From Raphanus sativus (lineage: Eukaryota > Streptophyta > Magnoliopsida > Brassicales > Brassicaceae): DNA of 64,000 nucleotides. The notes under the pieces were generated by a model. That model was not told the origin of the DNA. It did not search any database and was given only the letters and a program-made list of their open reading frames with translations. Below are positions 1 through 12,289 of this stretch, one piece after another (position 1 is the stretch's first letter; every line of letters begins with the position of its first letter). Made by a program: the position numbers and the translations under genes. The DNA is taken from contig NC_079516.1 of assembly GCF_000801105.2 (NCBI RefSeq), positions 24,341,043 to 24,405,042 of the forward strand. The letters are read 5' to 3'.

Positions 1-525
1 TAAGGTTTGTGTTAGATATTGGATAAGCTTTCTATTTTTGAGAAGATTAAATATCATAGTTTATTTCTTCATATATAAACACAATATTTATCTAAAATTA
101 AATTGGAAGGTTGAAAAAATGAGTGGCTGCCCGCATGGCTGTTATCAAGTAGTAGGTTAGGTCTAGGAATGTGTTACAACACTTTTTGGGAAGAAACAAA
201 GTTACATCTATATCGGACTGGATTTGGGCTTCAGTATTATGCAATTAACATGGTTATAACATGTGATTCGGCTATTTTGTGATATTAGTTAGAAGTGTTA
301 AAAACAAGTGATGTTAGTTAGAAATTTTTCTAAACTTGGATTAAATAGTATGATAGTCAGTCTAACATGTAAGTGTGTTCTTTCTGAAGATAACCGGATC
401 AGCTAATAAGATTATAAAAAGGAATGGCTAGCTAATTTTGTAGAGAAAGTTTACTAATCACATAAGATGATAAATGATGAAGTTAGACATGCACATATAA
501 ATCAAGGTCTGAAAACCAAAAAAAG
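1..525. other. AT-rich intergenic DNA
   Basis: I see no gene, RNA or transposon end here. The stretch has frequent stops in all frames and no splice-like exon structure. Confidence 0.6.
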
Positions 526-1120
526 AAAAAGAAAAAACTGAACCTGAAACTAAATTGATGTTCAAACATATCTGAGTGATTTCTAATCTTCCTTGAAAAA
601 TCAAAATCAAACCGAAATCAAACCAAAAACAAAATGTGTATCCAAATATTTATAACATAATTTACATACCTAAGAATATCAGTTATATTTTAAATTAACA
701 ATTTTTTTAAAAAATATTACTTATTAACCAAACTATCTGAAAAATAGATTACCGAAATATTTTTTATCCGAAATTTTTAAAATTATCTGAAAAAGTCAAA
801 TTATTCAAATATTATTATCCAAAATATTTAAATGTATTTCAATTATCGGATGTTTTATCCAAAAATCTGAAAATTGACTTTTTATTCGAATTATCAAAAA
901 AATAAAATCGAACTGAAACAGAATAAGATCCAATTTTTTTTTTTGTAGAATATTAACCGATTTCTAAAATTGTTACTTAAACTGAACCAAGAACCGACCA
1001 AATTTCATAAATAAATGAGCAGTTCATATATGTTTTCTAACTGTTTATATATCCTTAGAAATGAAACTGGAAATATCAAACTATAACAAAACCAAAAACC
1101 GAGTGCCCAAACTTAGATAA
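526..1120. repeat. Decayed hAT-MITE-like repeat with CCGAAA/CCAAAC motifs
   Basis: A run of diverged AAACCGAAA, ACCAAAAAC and AACTGAACC motifs ends near 1110 with CCAAAAACCGAGTGCCC. This resembles the opposite strand of the much better preserved hAT MITE at 36701-37380, whose interior is built of CGGTTCGGGTTCGG and which ends GCCCAGCCCTA. Seen: motif similarity. Inferred: common family. Terminal repeats and target duplication are no longer readable. Confidence 0.35.
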
Positions 1121-3366
1121 AAAAGATATTAAGATAAGTTTTTGCAGATCATCGTTAAATAACAAGAAAAATATATTAAAAGACTTTATGTCACATCGGT
1201 TCGTAAGTTTGTCAAAATTTGTATACGTATTGAGCTGGTCTCAAACTTTAAAAGGCAATAAAATAAGAAAAAAACTATTAAATATATTATTCTAAAATAT
1301 TAGCTTAGCTTTTATTTTTTTTTTCTTTTTAAAAACAGCAATCGTAATTGGGGGTTGATATGTATGGATGCATGTTTTATGTAATTATACGTTTTTCAAT
1401 AATAATTTTATCAAACGTTTTGTATAATTTTTTTTTGTTTTCTTTGATAAACAAATGTTTTGTAGTTAAATATTTTTAAAAGTAGTCTTTTTTAAACATC
1501 TGGTAAATAACTAACATAACAAAATTCGTTTTTGATAAAGAAAAAGGGTGTGGATAACATAACAAAATTCTATATGGAATTTTTTTGCACTCCTAGTTAA
1601 ATAATTCAAATTGCATTTTGCTTTCGAGGAGTATAAGATATTTTAAATTCTTGAAATTGTCTCTCAATACATATAACTATAAAGTTTTTGATATACATAT
1701 ATATAATTGTATAGCTACAATGATAGGTATAATTTATAAACTTACAAACTGTTCCTTCGGGGACATCTACAAACGTCATATTATATACTTCCTTTGTGCT
1801 GTGAATTGTTGAGTCTCTAGCCTTTTGGTGGAACAAAGCTAAACTACTTGATTTTCGACCTTGTCAGACCTTTGTGTTTTTCGGTGGCAAAAATAATTGA
1901 TGTCATGTTGCTGGTATTAACGCAGTTGTGGACTTGGAAACTGTACATTCAGTCACCGGCTAAGGTGAAGCTGACACTAATACTAACAAATAAATATATT
2001 ACATTAAACTAACAGATCTTATCCAAGTGTACCTTTTGTAACACTCAAGTTCAGCTCAGTCACGATGATTTGAAATATCAAATGTGTATTGTTATATCAT
2101 TATAAATGCATCGTAAATTTTAAATAAATGTAGAGTGACACTACGATAATTGTCTGTCCTGTACACCTGGCATGGTCACCCACCAAACAAGTATCCACAC
2201 TTAACTTATTTAACATCATTGTATTGATCCAAGAATGCATCATCATTATGATTAAGAACATATTATGTAAATACAATGAATAATGTTTTTGGTTTAAGAT
2301 CAAATCACCGATCATCAAATGGAATCCGAGGGCTTTGATGCTCAATTGGTGAATTCCATGATCTCGAAGATTCTTTGATAAAATATTGACTTTAATTTGG
2401 TTGGACAATCTTATTTACAGATTTTTTAAACCTTTTATTTAAGGATATTGCATCTCATAATGTACAGATAAAATTCAAAAACCAAAGATTTACAGATATA
2501 TAAAACTATGGTTATTTAATTACTAGAAATGCACAAATAAACTTGTTTTACAATAAGTAGAACTCACTTAAAACTATAGTTTGAATATTGTTCCCACAAT
2601 AATTATTGTTTGTTTGAAGAACTTACATTCTTTATTTCACTTTTCCTTTACAATACAAGAGTCATCTTAATAAAATGTTTTTGAGGAGTGTAAACTATAG
2701 TTTTACAATAATTGCTTCATATTGTTGAAAAATTGAGTAACTAGCAAAATTTTAACATAATTATTCTTCTATCCTGGCAATCCAGATCATAAATCCATCT
2801 TCGTTTATGTTTTTCTTTTTTTTGGCAAAACGGAATAAAAAAAGTTGAATGCAGATGTTTTAATCAATCGTTGTTGTGAAATGTTGAGGCTGTAAATTGT
2901 AATGGCTGCTTTTCAAACCGCCTTTGGCTTCTCTCCTTCTAAATATTGTGTAGAGCTGATCGAGAAGCATACTTTATAAAGAACTATGTAATCTCTTATA
3001 ATCTGAATAATATAGACTATATTTTCCAATTTCGACGCACATTGAAGAGTTCCTTCACTAACGTAGTTCAGATTTTAGAACAGTAACTACAAGAAAGAAA
3101 AAAAATCTTCTCTTGTTTCCAATTTCCATCATAGTTTTTAGCACAAAACATAATAAATGTTAGTGTTTGTATTCTAACACGTCGTTCTATACCATCATAG
3201 TTTTTAGCACAAAACACAATAAATGCTAGTTTTAGATGGTTGTAGATTGCAATCTACGTACGTCGATATTTAGGGATAACATATGGATAGACATTTTTGT
3301 ACTTGTACCATTTTTTTTTTCAGTAACATACTTTTTTATAATATTTATTTTTACAAAAAAAGTTAC
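1121..3366. other. Intergenic DNA without recognisable genes
   Basis: Short open frames exist (for example 64-76 codons at 1606-1836 and 102 codons at 2100-2408, minus strand), but none shows a domain or family motif I know. The part near 1800-2000 is less AT-rich than its surroundings and could be old gene or transposon debris. A short direct repeat at 3126-3230 is listed separately. Confidence 0.5.
3126..3230 (+). repeat. Two direct copies of a ~38-bp sequence, period 66
   Basis: The segment starting CCATCATAGTTTTTAGCACA at 3126 recurs at 3192 with two or three mismatches, separated by a short unique spacer. It looks like a local tandem duplication. No function is implied. Confidence 0.8.
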
Positions 3367-3576
3367 TCTTTTTTTAGACTGCACCACTCATCTAATCTTC
3401 GTGTGAGAGGTTTGACCCACGGATGAACCCTCTCTCATATTCAAATGGGTCGTAAACATGGATCCATATCCGCGTGACCACATATGAAACTAATAATCTC
3501 GCATTAGAAAAGAGTTGAACTCTGGCCTAGACCAACAAAGTACTCTTCTTCTAGTGGAGATCACTAGACCACCACA
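3367..3576 (-). mobile_element. tRNA-derived SINE (Brassicaceae type), minus strand
   Basis: Read on the minus strand, the element opens with GTGGTGGTCTAGTGATCTCC, an A-box-like tRNA promoter, followed about 35 nt later by a B-box-like CCAGAGTTCAACTC. It ends downstream in an A-rich tail (the T run near 3367-3375 on the plus strand). A tRNA-like head, two Pol III boxes, about 200 bp and an A-rich 3' end are the hallmarks of plant SINEs. The flanking GTTAC/GGTTACC may be a short target duplication, but that is weak. The exact family was not determined. Confidence 0.6.
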
Positions 3577-3689
3577 ATATGGTTACCTTTTTATAATACC
3601 TCATATGTATATATATAACACCCATTTTATTAAATCAGATCGTAAACGGAGCATACCACCAACCATGGTGGTGGAACACTAAAAATAAT

Positions 3690-3905
3690 GATAAACTTGA
3701 TAAATCTAAAAGGAGAACTTGGGGAAAAGCTTTAATTTGTCGGTCATGGGTTCGAGTTTTGCCAAGAATTAAGTTATCATTGCTTGACTAGACGAAAATA
3801 GGGCTATGGTTTAGGTTTCATTAGAAAACCCGGGGTCAAACTAGTCGTCTGTACTTGTCCTTCTTGGAAATTATTTGGATCTCGACCCAGATACCTCCAT
3901 GTTAT
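3690..3905 (+). mobile_element. Possible second SINE or retroelement fragment
   Basis: A perfect-looking B box (GGGTTCGAGTTTTGCC) lies near 3748, but a clear A box is not visible upstream. The rest has higher GC than the surroundings and no reading frame. It could be a decayed SINE or part of a tRNA-like promoter remnant. Confidence 0.3.
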
Positions 3906-4452
3906 ACAAAATATAAACAAAAAATGATTTTTAGTCAAATTCATTTTTGAACTTTTATATGATATCATGCAAAAACAAGTTTAAAGAATACTTATTATAA
4001 ACCCAAAATGTATAAATCGACATTTATTGTTACATGGGAGTATTGTTTGAGACATCTATCTTAATAAATGGAAGGAGTATTGATCTGCTATGCTATTAGG
4101 GTTTAGTGACATTGTTTTGCATTTGACCTCATGTATTTAGTGTTTACATAAGTTAAATTCAGAAATCATGATATTATGTTATAATTATTAAAATCACGGA
4201 AACATGAAAATGTAAACATAATAATAAAACATTATTTGAATTTACAATATTCTTGAAATTATAATTGATAGAAAATATCAAAATGATTTTTCTCACTTTA
4301 TTAGTACTACTACCATTTTAACTGAATGCATGCAATGGGACTCTGACTCTTAAAGTCTTATACTCCTTCTGTTTCATGTTTCCGTTTAACTGTCGTTGTA
4401 GGGTAAACTTTTTTTTTCAAAATAACTGTCATTTTAGAATTTTAATGTAAAA

Positions 4453-4889
4453 CTAGATTTTGACGCGCCTTGAAAGGACGGATATATTTTTTGTTTTAAA
4501 TTTTTTTTTTTAGAAATTTAATTTTCATTTTTGTGTTTTTTGTAATCATACTTGTGTTTTTCTTTGTAATTTCTTTTTAGTTATTAATAAGAGGTTTTGA
4601 TAATTATAAGACTAAAACTGATATAATTAATCTTTTTTATTTTTTTACTTTAATTAATGCTTATTTTAAAATTTTATACAATGATCAAAAAAACTGTTTA
4701 ATTTATTGCGTATTTGATAATTATTTTTATGTCTCACAGATTAACCATGATGTAAAAAAAGAAATAATAATAACCCATAACTATTAATAGTAATAACATC
4801 AATCATATTAATTATATTGATTAAACGAATTGTACTGTGGACATATAGTTAATCAAACGAAAATACATGTCCACTATCTAAATTATAGA
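4453..4889 (-). mobile_element. Short non-autonomous Helitron, minus strand
   Basis: On the minus strand the element begins TCTATAATTTAGATAG at 4889 and ends at 4453 with GCGCGTCAAAATCTAG. A weak hairpin (CCTTTCAAGG core) sits just before the end. The flanking bases are A on the 5' side and T on the 3' side, as expected for Helitron insertion between A and T without duplication. It is about 437 bp with no coding capacity. The 3' end is convincing; the 5' end is inferred from the TC start. Confidence 0.65.
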
Positions 4890-5370
4890 TAGGAGCGGAG
4901 CAGATCATGGTTAGATTAAGTAGTTATATTAATAAGTTTATTAGTAGTTATATATTGCTTTCTTATTTTTTTTTAAATTGGACTCAACTAATATTAATGA
5001 GGCATGATCCAGATTTAATAGTATTGATTTATTAACAAGAGTCTCAAGTTTATTTTTCTAGTGATTGAAATATGGTTAGATATATACGTAATTGTATTTA
5101 TATTTTGAAAATATACAAAAAGTTATATTTTATGAATCTGTGTGTATAAATCTAGAACGACAATAAAAATAAAACAGAGAAAGTATATAATACTGAGGTG
5201 ATATCAGAATACCAGATTACATGTAGTTCGGAAACTCTGGACAGAGTTCGGTTTATAACTTTAAATATTATTAACTGTCGACATCCAAAACTAAATAGAA
5301 CACCTCATCGAATACTACAAGTGTTTAATTTACGAAATAAACAACTCTAAGCAAAAACAAAATTGATATT
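4890..5370. other. AT-rich region downstream of the kinase gene
   Basis: This contains the 3' flank (and presumably the 3' UTR) of the minus-strand kinase. No canonical AATAAA was picked out with confidence and no other feature is seen. Confidence 0.5.
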
Positions 5371-8300
5371 TCAAGTTTTTACAACTAATTTTAGATGATC
5401 TAAGCTACTATGATCTGAAGAGCTTCGATTAGAGATGTAGTCAGGAGGAGAAAGTGGGACTGAAGAATCATATTCACAATCCTCAAGATCTTCATATCCC
5501 CAAATCTCTTCTTTATTTTCTTCTTCTTCTTCTTCCATTTTCCATTTTTCTTTCTCTATTTCTTCTCCTTCCAGTATTTCTAATACCTATTCTATCACAA
5601 ATCAGAAGACACAAAGATTGATTAGAAAAGAAAACATTATAGTGATTAAGAACATATCTTAGTAGTTTAACCAATAAAAAGAACACAAACTAGTCCAATC
5701 TTGTAACAATGCTGTAAATACTTTCTTGGCATGTGGTTGAGTCATATATATAAACTACAAATTGTACGATTATATAGTGTGTGATCTAGAAAATTTGGTT
5801 TAATAGTTTCTTTTTGTTTTATTATATTACAGATCAATGTTTAATGTCGATAAACGAGCCTCTTTATATAAGATCAATACTTTTTTTCTTCAATCACTAA
5901 TAATACAAAATCTTGTTTTAGAGAACATAATTGTTTTGCCCAAAAGACAAGAATACATAGTGCTTGCTTCGTTTTGTATGGGACTGTAATTAAAATTAGG
6001 TGTAGGTAATTGAGCTTTTCATATATTATATACTACGTATCTTCTTTTTTATTGAATTGAAAAAGGTTCATATATCTTATCTATATTATTAAAGTACAAC
6101 TTTATAGATAGATATAAAGTAAATGTGTGTCGTTTATTCAAGAAAATAAAATAAAGTAAATGTGTATACATGTATACTAAGTGTTTTGCCCGCATTTACG
6201 AGCTTAATAATTTTACAAATTACTAAATAAATATATTATCAATTCGAGAACTATTAAAATAAATTATTTTGATGCCTTTGATATATTTAATAATTAATTA
6301 AATATTAATTTTATATACAATAAAGTTTATTTTAATAAAAAATATTTATTATGTAAACAATTTGAAAATATTCATATATTCATAAAACTATATACTGACA
6401 AAAAAATTCATAAAAATATATACATGGATTTATATTTATTTTAAAAATATTTTAATGTAAATATTATTGGATCACATAATATATAATTTTGTAGATAATG
6501 ATGAGAATCAAATTAATGAAATTCGTTTTAAATTTGTGAGTAATTCTATATTAACAAATCTAATCTAATTATGTATTAAGGATAATGAAGATTTTAAACG
6601 CTATAACTTTTAACGTGAGAGAAAGAAAATCGCTTTGAATATAGTATTATAAACTAAATATTCTCTTTTCAGTTATATAAAATTGATAATTTTTCTTGAT
6701 TAATCTTTAGTTATGTGTTTTCTGTTTTATTTTAGTTTAATTTATTATTAAAAGATAATTTCAGATAACCACAATATATATGCGTTTATATCATATTTTA
6801 CCTTTTTAATATATATTAGGTTTCAGATAATTCTTCTTATTATTGTTATTATTATTTTTAATCATTTAAATTAGTTTTTATTTTGGAGTTAATTTATATA
6901 TTTTATTCATTAAAGATATAAACGATATTAACCACTCTAACTTTTAACGTGGGAGCTCGAATCCAAAATTTTACTTCGCAAATAATAGTATAGATAGATA
7001 GATGCGGCATTAAACTAAGTTATAGTTTTTTTTACAAAGTCAAGATTTATAGTTTCTTTTTAAAGATTTATAGTTATTATTCAATATCAAAATATAATGA
7101 ACAACAAAGACACTTTAGTCACGCAGCCGACGAGCTAACTGCAAAGCGAGTCGTTGAGTAATATTACACGATAATACGTATCATCATGAACCAATTATAA
7201 AATTGTAACAAGCAGTATGAACCAATTATAAAATTGTAACAAGCAGTCCATGGGAACAACCTGCCCCATAGATTCCAGGCTGGCAGATCAATTAGTGATA
7301 ATTTATTTTGTTAGAAAGTTGTTAGAAGGTGAGGTTTTGAGCTCGAAGAATACCAAGCACACCAATAACCTATCTACAGAATTAGTAAAGATTTACACGA
7401 GGGATTAAGGTTGATACTCTATAAAGCTAGTCTGGAACTACGGAACAGAAGAAGTCCACGTGACGAATTGTTACGAAAACTTACTTTGGCTTTTAAGAAA
7501 AAATAAATATACGATACTATACTATATTATTCTTTTATTGCCAAAACCAACTAGTATAAAATGATAGGAAGAAAACAAAGAAATGAAGCACTCGAGGAGA
7601 AAAAGAAACTACCAAATATGTCAAATATACATATTGTAAAAGAAAATCAACAACTTTTATATGATTTCATAATGAACGTACCTCGATCATGGAAGGCCGA
7701 CATGGAGACGATGATCTGATACAGAGAGACGCAGCAAAAGCGATACGGTGAAGCTGTTTGATATCAAAGTCCTCCTCTATCCTTGGATCCACCAACCTCT
7801 CAATCTCGCCCTCTTTTATTATGGTTTTTGCCTGTTAAAATATATATATTTTTTTAAATATATAAAATAAAATATTTAAATTTAAATACGAATTGAATTA
7901 TATAACACGAAAATATGATCAAGGTCTGATTGGTTAGGGTTGAAGATGCATATTATTTTGCGGTGTGAAAATGCTGGGTGTAAGAAAAAGAAAACCTATA
8001 CCATCTAAATGTTATGGTAATTTTTGCTGGGGGTATATGCATAGTTCATCAAGTTTAATTGTTAAAAAAATATTTTGCAAAAACAAGTGAAAAAAGCCAA
8101 AAAGGAGTTTCTACAGCCTTGACCAATCACACTTTAAAAGGATCATGCCATACAAACAACGGGTAAATTGTAAATACATTCAGGTTAACTGGATTTACCC
8201 AGCTATGTAGGCTTTGGTGGGAAGCATCAACAGGTTTTTTACCAGAAATGAGTTCAAGCAAGAACACTCCAAAGGCAAAAACGTCAGTTTTCTCATCCAC

Positions 8301-9488
8301 AATCCCATGTGTGTAGTACTCTGGTGCCAAGTGCCTGTATTTATTCAAAAATGATTAATCAACATGTTAAAACAAAACACATGCACTTTGTTATGTAGTT
8401 AAAATATGGAAATAAAGAAAGTACCCAAAAGTGCCTTCAATTGGAGCAATGGAATGGTGAGACCATTGAGAAGGCAGCCATTTTGCCAAACCAAAATCAG
8501 ATATCTAAATGCACAATGAAAAGATAATTGTTTTCTTCTTTTAATACTATTATTAAATGAAGATTATAAAAAGGACAATAGTTATATATAACAATGAAAC
8601 AGTTAAAATATTAAGAAGGAAGAGACAAAAACATATACACCTGTGGCTGAAAATCTTGGGTTAGGAGAACATTGGAGGATTTAATGTCTCTATGTATGAT
8701 CCTTCTCTGACAACCTTTGTGTAAATAATGAAGCCCTTTTGCTGTCCCAATTGCAATTTGATACCTTGTCTCCCACTCCAATGGTGCTTGGTTCAAATCT
8801 ACATAACACAACATATATAAAAATATATTTAAAAACAAACAAAAAATCACCAAAGCATAAATCTTGATTTTGCAGAAACCATGTTCAAGAAAGCATCATA
8901 TTTTCATAAAAGTTCAATATGTTTTTTTTTTGTCAAAGAAGGTTGTGGATTGTATACCATGAAGGAGAGAAGCAACAGAGCCTCTAGAAGAGAAGATGAA
9001 AACAAGATAGAGACCATTGTCAATACAACAACCAAGAAGAGACAAGACATTAGGATGTGAGACATGTCCTATTGTTCCAATCTCCATCAAAAACTCTTTC
9101 TCTCTCCTCTCGTCTTCTCTCCCACCTCTCGTTATCCTCTTCACTGCGATTTTTTGACCAGTTTTACCTAAAACCCCTTTATACACCTCTGCAAATCCGC
9201 CTCTTCCTACCAAGTTCTCTGCAAAAGAAAAGGAAAACCCTTTTTAGTGAAGGAAGACATTATAGAGAGTTTCTTGAGTTTCGAGACAGAACCTGAGCTG
9301 AAACCGTTGGTTGCCTCGTAGATTTCTTCAAAGGAGAAACATTTCCACTTGGGTCTTTGAAACTTCTCTGTTTCTTGAAAACCCTCGACGCATTTGGCGT
9401 GAGGAGTTGAGTTTTCAGAATCTGAGTCGAAACTGCGGCGTTTAAAGGAAAAGAGACGTTTCAAGCTGTTGCTTCGAATGTACTTCAT
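5371..9488 (-). CDS. Receptor-like cytoplasmic Ser/Thr kinase, RLCK-VI/RBK type (At2g18890-like)
   Basis: Seven exons splice in frame to 398 aa: 9488-9293, 9218-8958, 8798-8641, 8504-8425, 8334-8199, 7831-7682 and 5586-5371 (stop TGA 5373-5371). Every intron has GT-AG ends. The start [13 protein letters not shown] is the first ATG. There is no signal peptide or membrane segment, so it should be cytoplasmic. The kinase domain runs roughly residues 60-330: glycine loop VGRGGF (69-74), ATP-anchoring Lys92, HRDIKSSN with catalytic Asp190, DFG Asp208 and APE 235-237. All catalytic residues are present, so an active enzyme that phosphorylates protein Ser/Thr is likely. The C-terminal ~70 residues are acidic, with a run of six Glu. 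Members of this clade (RBK1/RBK2) bind ROP GTPases; that role is family knowledge, not visible here. Intron 6 is 2.1 kb and carries a Helitron. Assignment to At2g18890 is from memory of length and N-terminus, supported by the possible VEL-like neighbour. Confidence 0.9.
6177..6994 (-). mobile_element. Non-autonomous Helitron inside the last kinase intron
   Basis: On the minus strand it begins TCTATACTATTATTTGCG at 6994, preceded by A. It ends at 6177 in a small hairpin (GCTCG...CGGGC) followed by AAAACACTTAG, then host T. These are Helitron hallmarks, although the terminal CTTAG deviates from the usual CTAG. It is about 818 bp, AT-rich, with no transposase. It accounts for over a third of the 2.1-kb intron and does not disturb the splice sites. 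Confidence 0.6.
7186..7247 (+). repeat. Perfect 31-bp tandem duplication in the kinase intron
   Basis: The 31-bp unit starting ATGAACCAATTATAAAATTG occurs twice head to tail (7186-7216 and 7217-7247) without visible mismatch, so the event is recent. It lies within intron 6 and should have no coding effect. Confidence 0.9.
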
Positions 9489-9939
9489 CTTCTTTTGTTG
9501 GGTTTGAACTTACTTCAGTATGAAACCACAGAGGAGGAAGAAGAAGAAGAAGAGACAGAGAAAAGGAGAGATATTGTTATCTGTCTGTTGTTTTTTTTTG
9601 TACTTTGTGAATAAAACACAGAAGAATTAAATTCGGGTTGGTGAAGGTTTACGGTGAGGGCGTCCACAGAGAATTAGGTAAGCGAAAACAGAGTTTTGTT
9701 TTATCAGTTTCCGCGTTTAGCGTTTGATTGATTTGCGTTCTGGGGATTATGAAAGTGATGAAGGAACTTTGTGTGGGTGAGACTTTAATGGGGTTTTATG
9801 CTTTTTTATCTCACAAGGCAGGTAGCTCCGCTGGAGGATATCCATGTTCTCAAATCTACTTTGTGTAAACTTTTCTCTTTTTCTGTTTTTTTTTTGTCCT
9901 TTTTTTTGCACATTTGAAACTGAGTGATAAATATAGAGG
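9489..9939 (-). promoter_or_regulatory. 5' leader and promoter region of the kinase gene
   Basis: Immediately upstream of the ATG, the transcribed strand is a long CT-rich tract (the GAAGAAGAAG purine run at 9535-9565 on the plus strand), a common feature of plant 5' UTRs. The region ends at the poly(A) end of a LINE at about 9940, so the promoter left to this gene is only about 450 bp before repeat DNA begins. The transcription start was not located. Confidence 0.45.
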
Positions 9940-12235
9940 TTTTTTACATCAAAAGACTATTATATCATCTAAACTAGAAGTGGTCTGAGAATCCAGCCGG
10001 GACAGAACTATCAATAAATAATAATTCAAAAGTTTTCACGGGCTAAAGCATCTGCCGTCTTTTTCTGTGCCCTTGGAACATGAAAGATTTTGAAGTCTTG
10101 GTAGCGTTTTTTTATAACTTTGAATTCTGCCAGTTCCGTAAAAAACCTTGGTCATGCGCTTGGATTCTTAACCATTGAAATTACATCCTTGCAATCAGTT
10201 CCAAAGGATTGACATGAATTATGTTGTGATATATTCTCCATTATCCATATATGAGCGCATCCAGTTCCGAGTGTCATGGAGAAAGTCGTCTCACATTATT
10301 TCTCAACCCTAAGAGTTGATATTTTCCAGTTTCATCCAGCCACTGAAGTGTGACTCTGCAGACCAAGACCCATCTACAAGGAAAATACTTCGTAAACTTA
10401 AGGCTTGCATTCCCTGGTTCTGTTCTGGTGCAGCTACATCATCCATCGGCGTAGAGTTTGCCTCAAACCAAGCATTACATTCACTCTGAACACGTCTAAT
10501 TAGCTTCAGCAGATCACGTGTTATACCTCTGAATAACTTATCTTTCATGCCTTCCATAACTACCAGATTATCCATGAATATGAGTCTATTTCTAACTCTA
10601 GATCCTCAATTTCACTCTTTCTCCAAAATAGATAGTCCAAATTGGTATAAACACTTGATCTTGGAAAAATATCAGGGCATGACAGTGTCGATGCATGAGC
10701 CCAAGCTTGCACGGTAGGTGTGCATTCAAATATTCGCATGATTCACAGTCTAGACCATCATCTTCACCGCATCTTGGACAGTAATTATCACATCGCATAT
10801 GACGACGTGTCAAATTCCCGTTACTACTAAATACCCTGAGGCCATTTGCAAAATTAAACGTCTCTTTTTAAGGGGTGCCTTGATCTACCAAGCATGAGCT
10901 TGCAATTTTGTTATACTAGGTTCAGACATCACCACCTCATGATCATGATATAGCACATTCCTTGCTATCCAAAATCCTGATTTTACGATGTACACCCCAC
11001 TCTTTGCATAGCCCCAACTATATTTATCCTCCATATGGGATGGGCTTATGGCCATACCCCGAATTAGAGACACATCCTCTTGTGCAACCAACTGCTCTAG
11101 TAACCCAACATTCCATCTTATGGGCGTACCCTGGGTAAGGTCAGACACAATCATTCGCGGGTGCACCACTGGAACGGCAGGTCTAGCCGGCCGTGCAGGA
11201 ACAGTTGGGATCCAAAGATCATTCCAAACTTGAATTTGGTATCCCGAGTAACCTAACCTTATTATTCCCAATAAGAGAAGTGGCTTCGCCTCCATCAAGC
11301 TTGACCATACATAAGACAAATAGACTGAGCCTGTGATTTGTAGGATCGAGCATGTACGGTGGTATCTTCTTTTACGAACACGTGCAAGTAGAGAGTCTGG
11401 GTATTGAATCAATTTCCACAGTTGTTTTGCTAATAAAGCAATATTAAACTCATGGATCAATCTAAATCCCATTCCTCCTTTTACTTTCGGACTGTGATTT
11501 GTAGGATCGAGCATGTACGGTGGTATCTTCTTTTACGAACACGTGCAAGTAGAGAGTCTGGGTATTGAATCAATTTCCACAGTTGTTTTGCTAATAAAGC
11601 AATATTAAACTCATGTATCAATCTAAATCCCATTCCCCCTTTTACTTTCGGACTGCACAATTTTCCCTCCTTGCCCCATGCATTCTTCGTTTTGGTGGAT
11701 TCGTACTCCACCAAAAGCGTGCAATGACACTACTAATTTATCACATATTTCCAGTGGAAGTAAAACAGTTGACATAACATATGTTGGAAGAGCTAAAGCT
11801 ATAGTTTTGATGAGGATTTCTTTCCCACCCTTTCCCAACCATCTCCTAGACCATCCATTGATTCTATGATCAAGTTTATCCTTAAGGAATACAAATAGGT
11901 AAAATTTTGATCTACTAATATCCTCTAGAATTCCAAGATATGTTCCCATACCGTCCTCAGTTTCAATACCAAGAGTATCTTTAATTTGTTACTTTATAGT
12001 TACCGAAACTCTCTTTCCAAATAGAAGCAAAGACTTCTCAAAATTTATAGCTTGGCCTGATGCTTTCCCATAAGCCTTTACTGCTTTCATAAATTCATCA
12101 CATTCACGGGGCACTGCCTTACATAAGAAAAAGCTATCATCAGCACATAACAAGTAGGACACCGAGGGGCTAACACATGCTACCCGCATCCCTATTATCT
12201 TTCTTTGATTCTCTGGATGATTTAGAAGAATATAA
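9940..12235 (-). mobile_element. 5'-truncated L1-type LINE, ORF2 C-terminal half (copy A)
   Basis: Fragments in several frames on the minus strand give the tail of a non-LTR retrotransposon ORF2. The RT palm has LLCADDSFFLC (the YADD-like box) near 12120. Thumb-like sequence follows (GTYLGI, RINGWSRRWL). Next comes a zf-RVT cysteine motif (CPRCGEDDG) near 10760. Last is an RNase H-like part (FLVDGSW near 10390, then HVPRAQKKTADALARE near 10060). A short poly(A) (T run 9940-9945 on plus) marks the 3' end. The N-terminal RT and endonuclease are missing; the sequence stops near 12235, close to a Helitron start. Frameshifts and an internal duplication make it non-functional. Confidence 0.85.
11331..11652 (-). 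repeat. 161-bp tandem duplication within LINE copy A
   Basis: The segment starting CTGTGATTTGTAGGATCGAG at 11331 repeats at 11492 with period 161 and very few differences. It duplicates part of the coding region that contains FRLIHEFNIALLAKQLWKLI. The same duplication is present in copy B, so it predates the 4.48-kb duplication. Confidence 0.9.
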
Positions 12236-12289
12236 ATATAGAGTTAATTTGTAAAATAACAACTTTTAATAAAATGTTAAGAATATAAC

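Noticed and set aside
4363..4440. Stowaway-like end (TACTCCTTCTGTTTCATG)
   Set aside because: Only one end resembles the family and no matching right terminus with TA was found, so it was not called as an element.
9057..9296. 79-codon plus-strand ORF
   Set aside because: It is antisense to kinase exon 2 and intron 1. The minus strand carries the conserved kinase motifs.
11048..11233. 61-codon plus-strand ORF, repeated at 15529-15714
   Set aside because: It is antisense to the LINE reverse-transcriptase frame and conserved by duplication.
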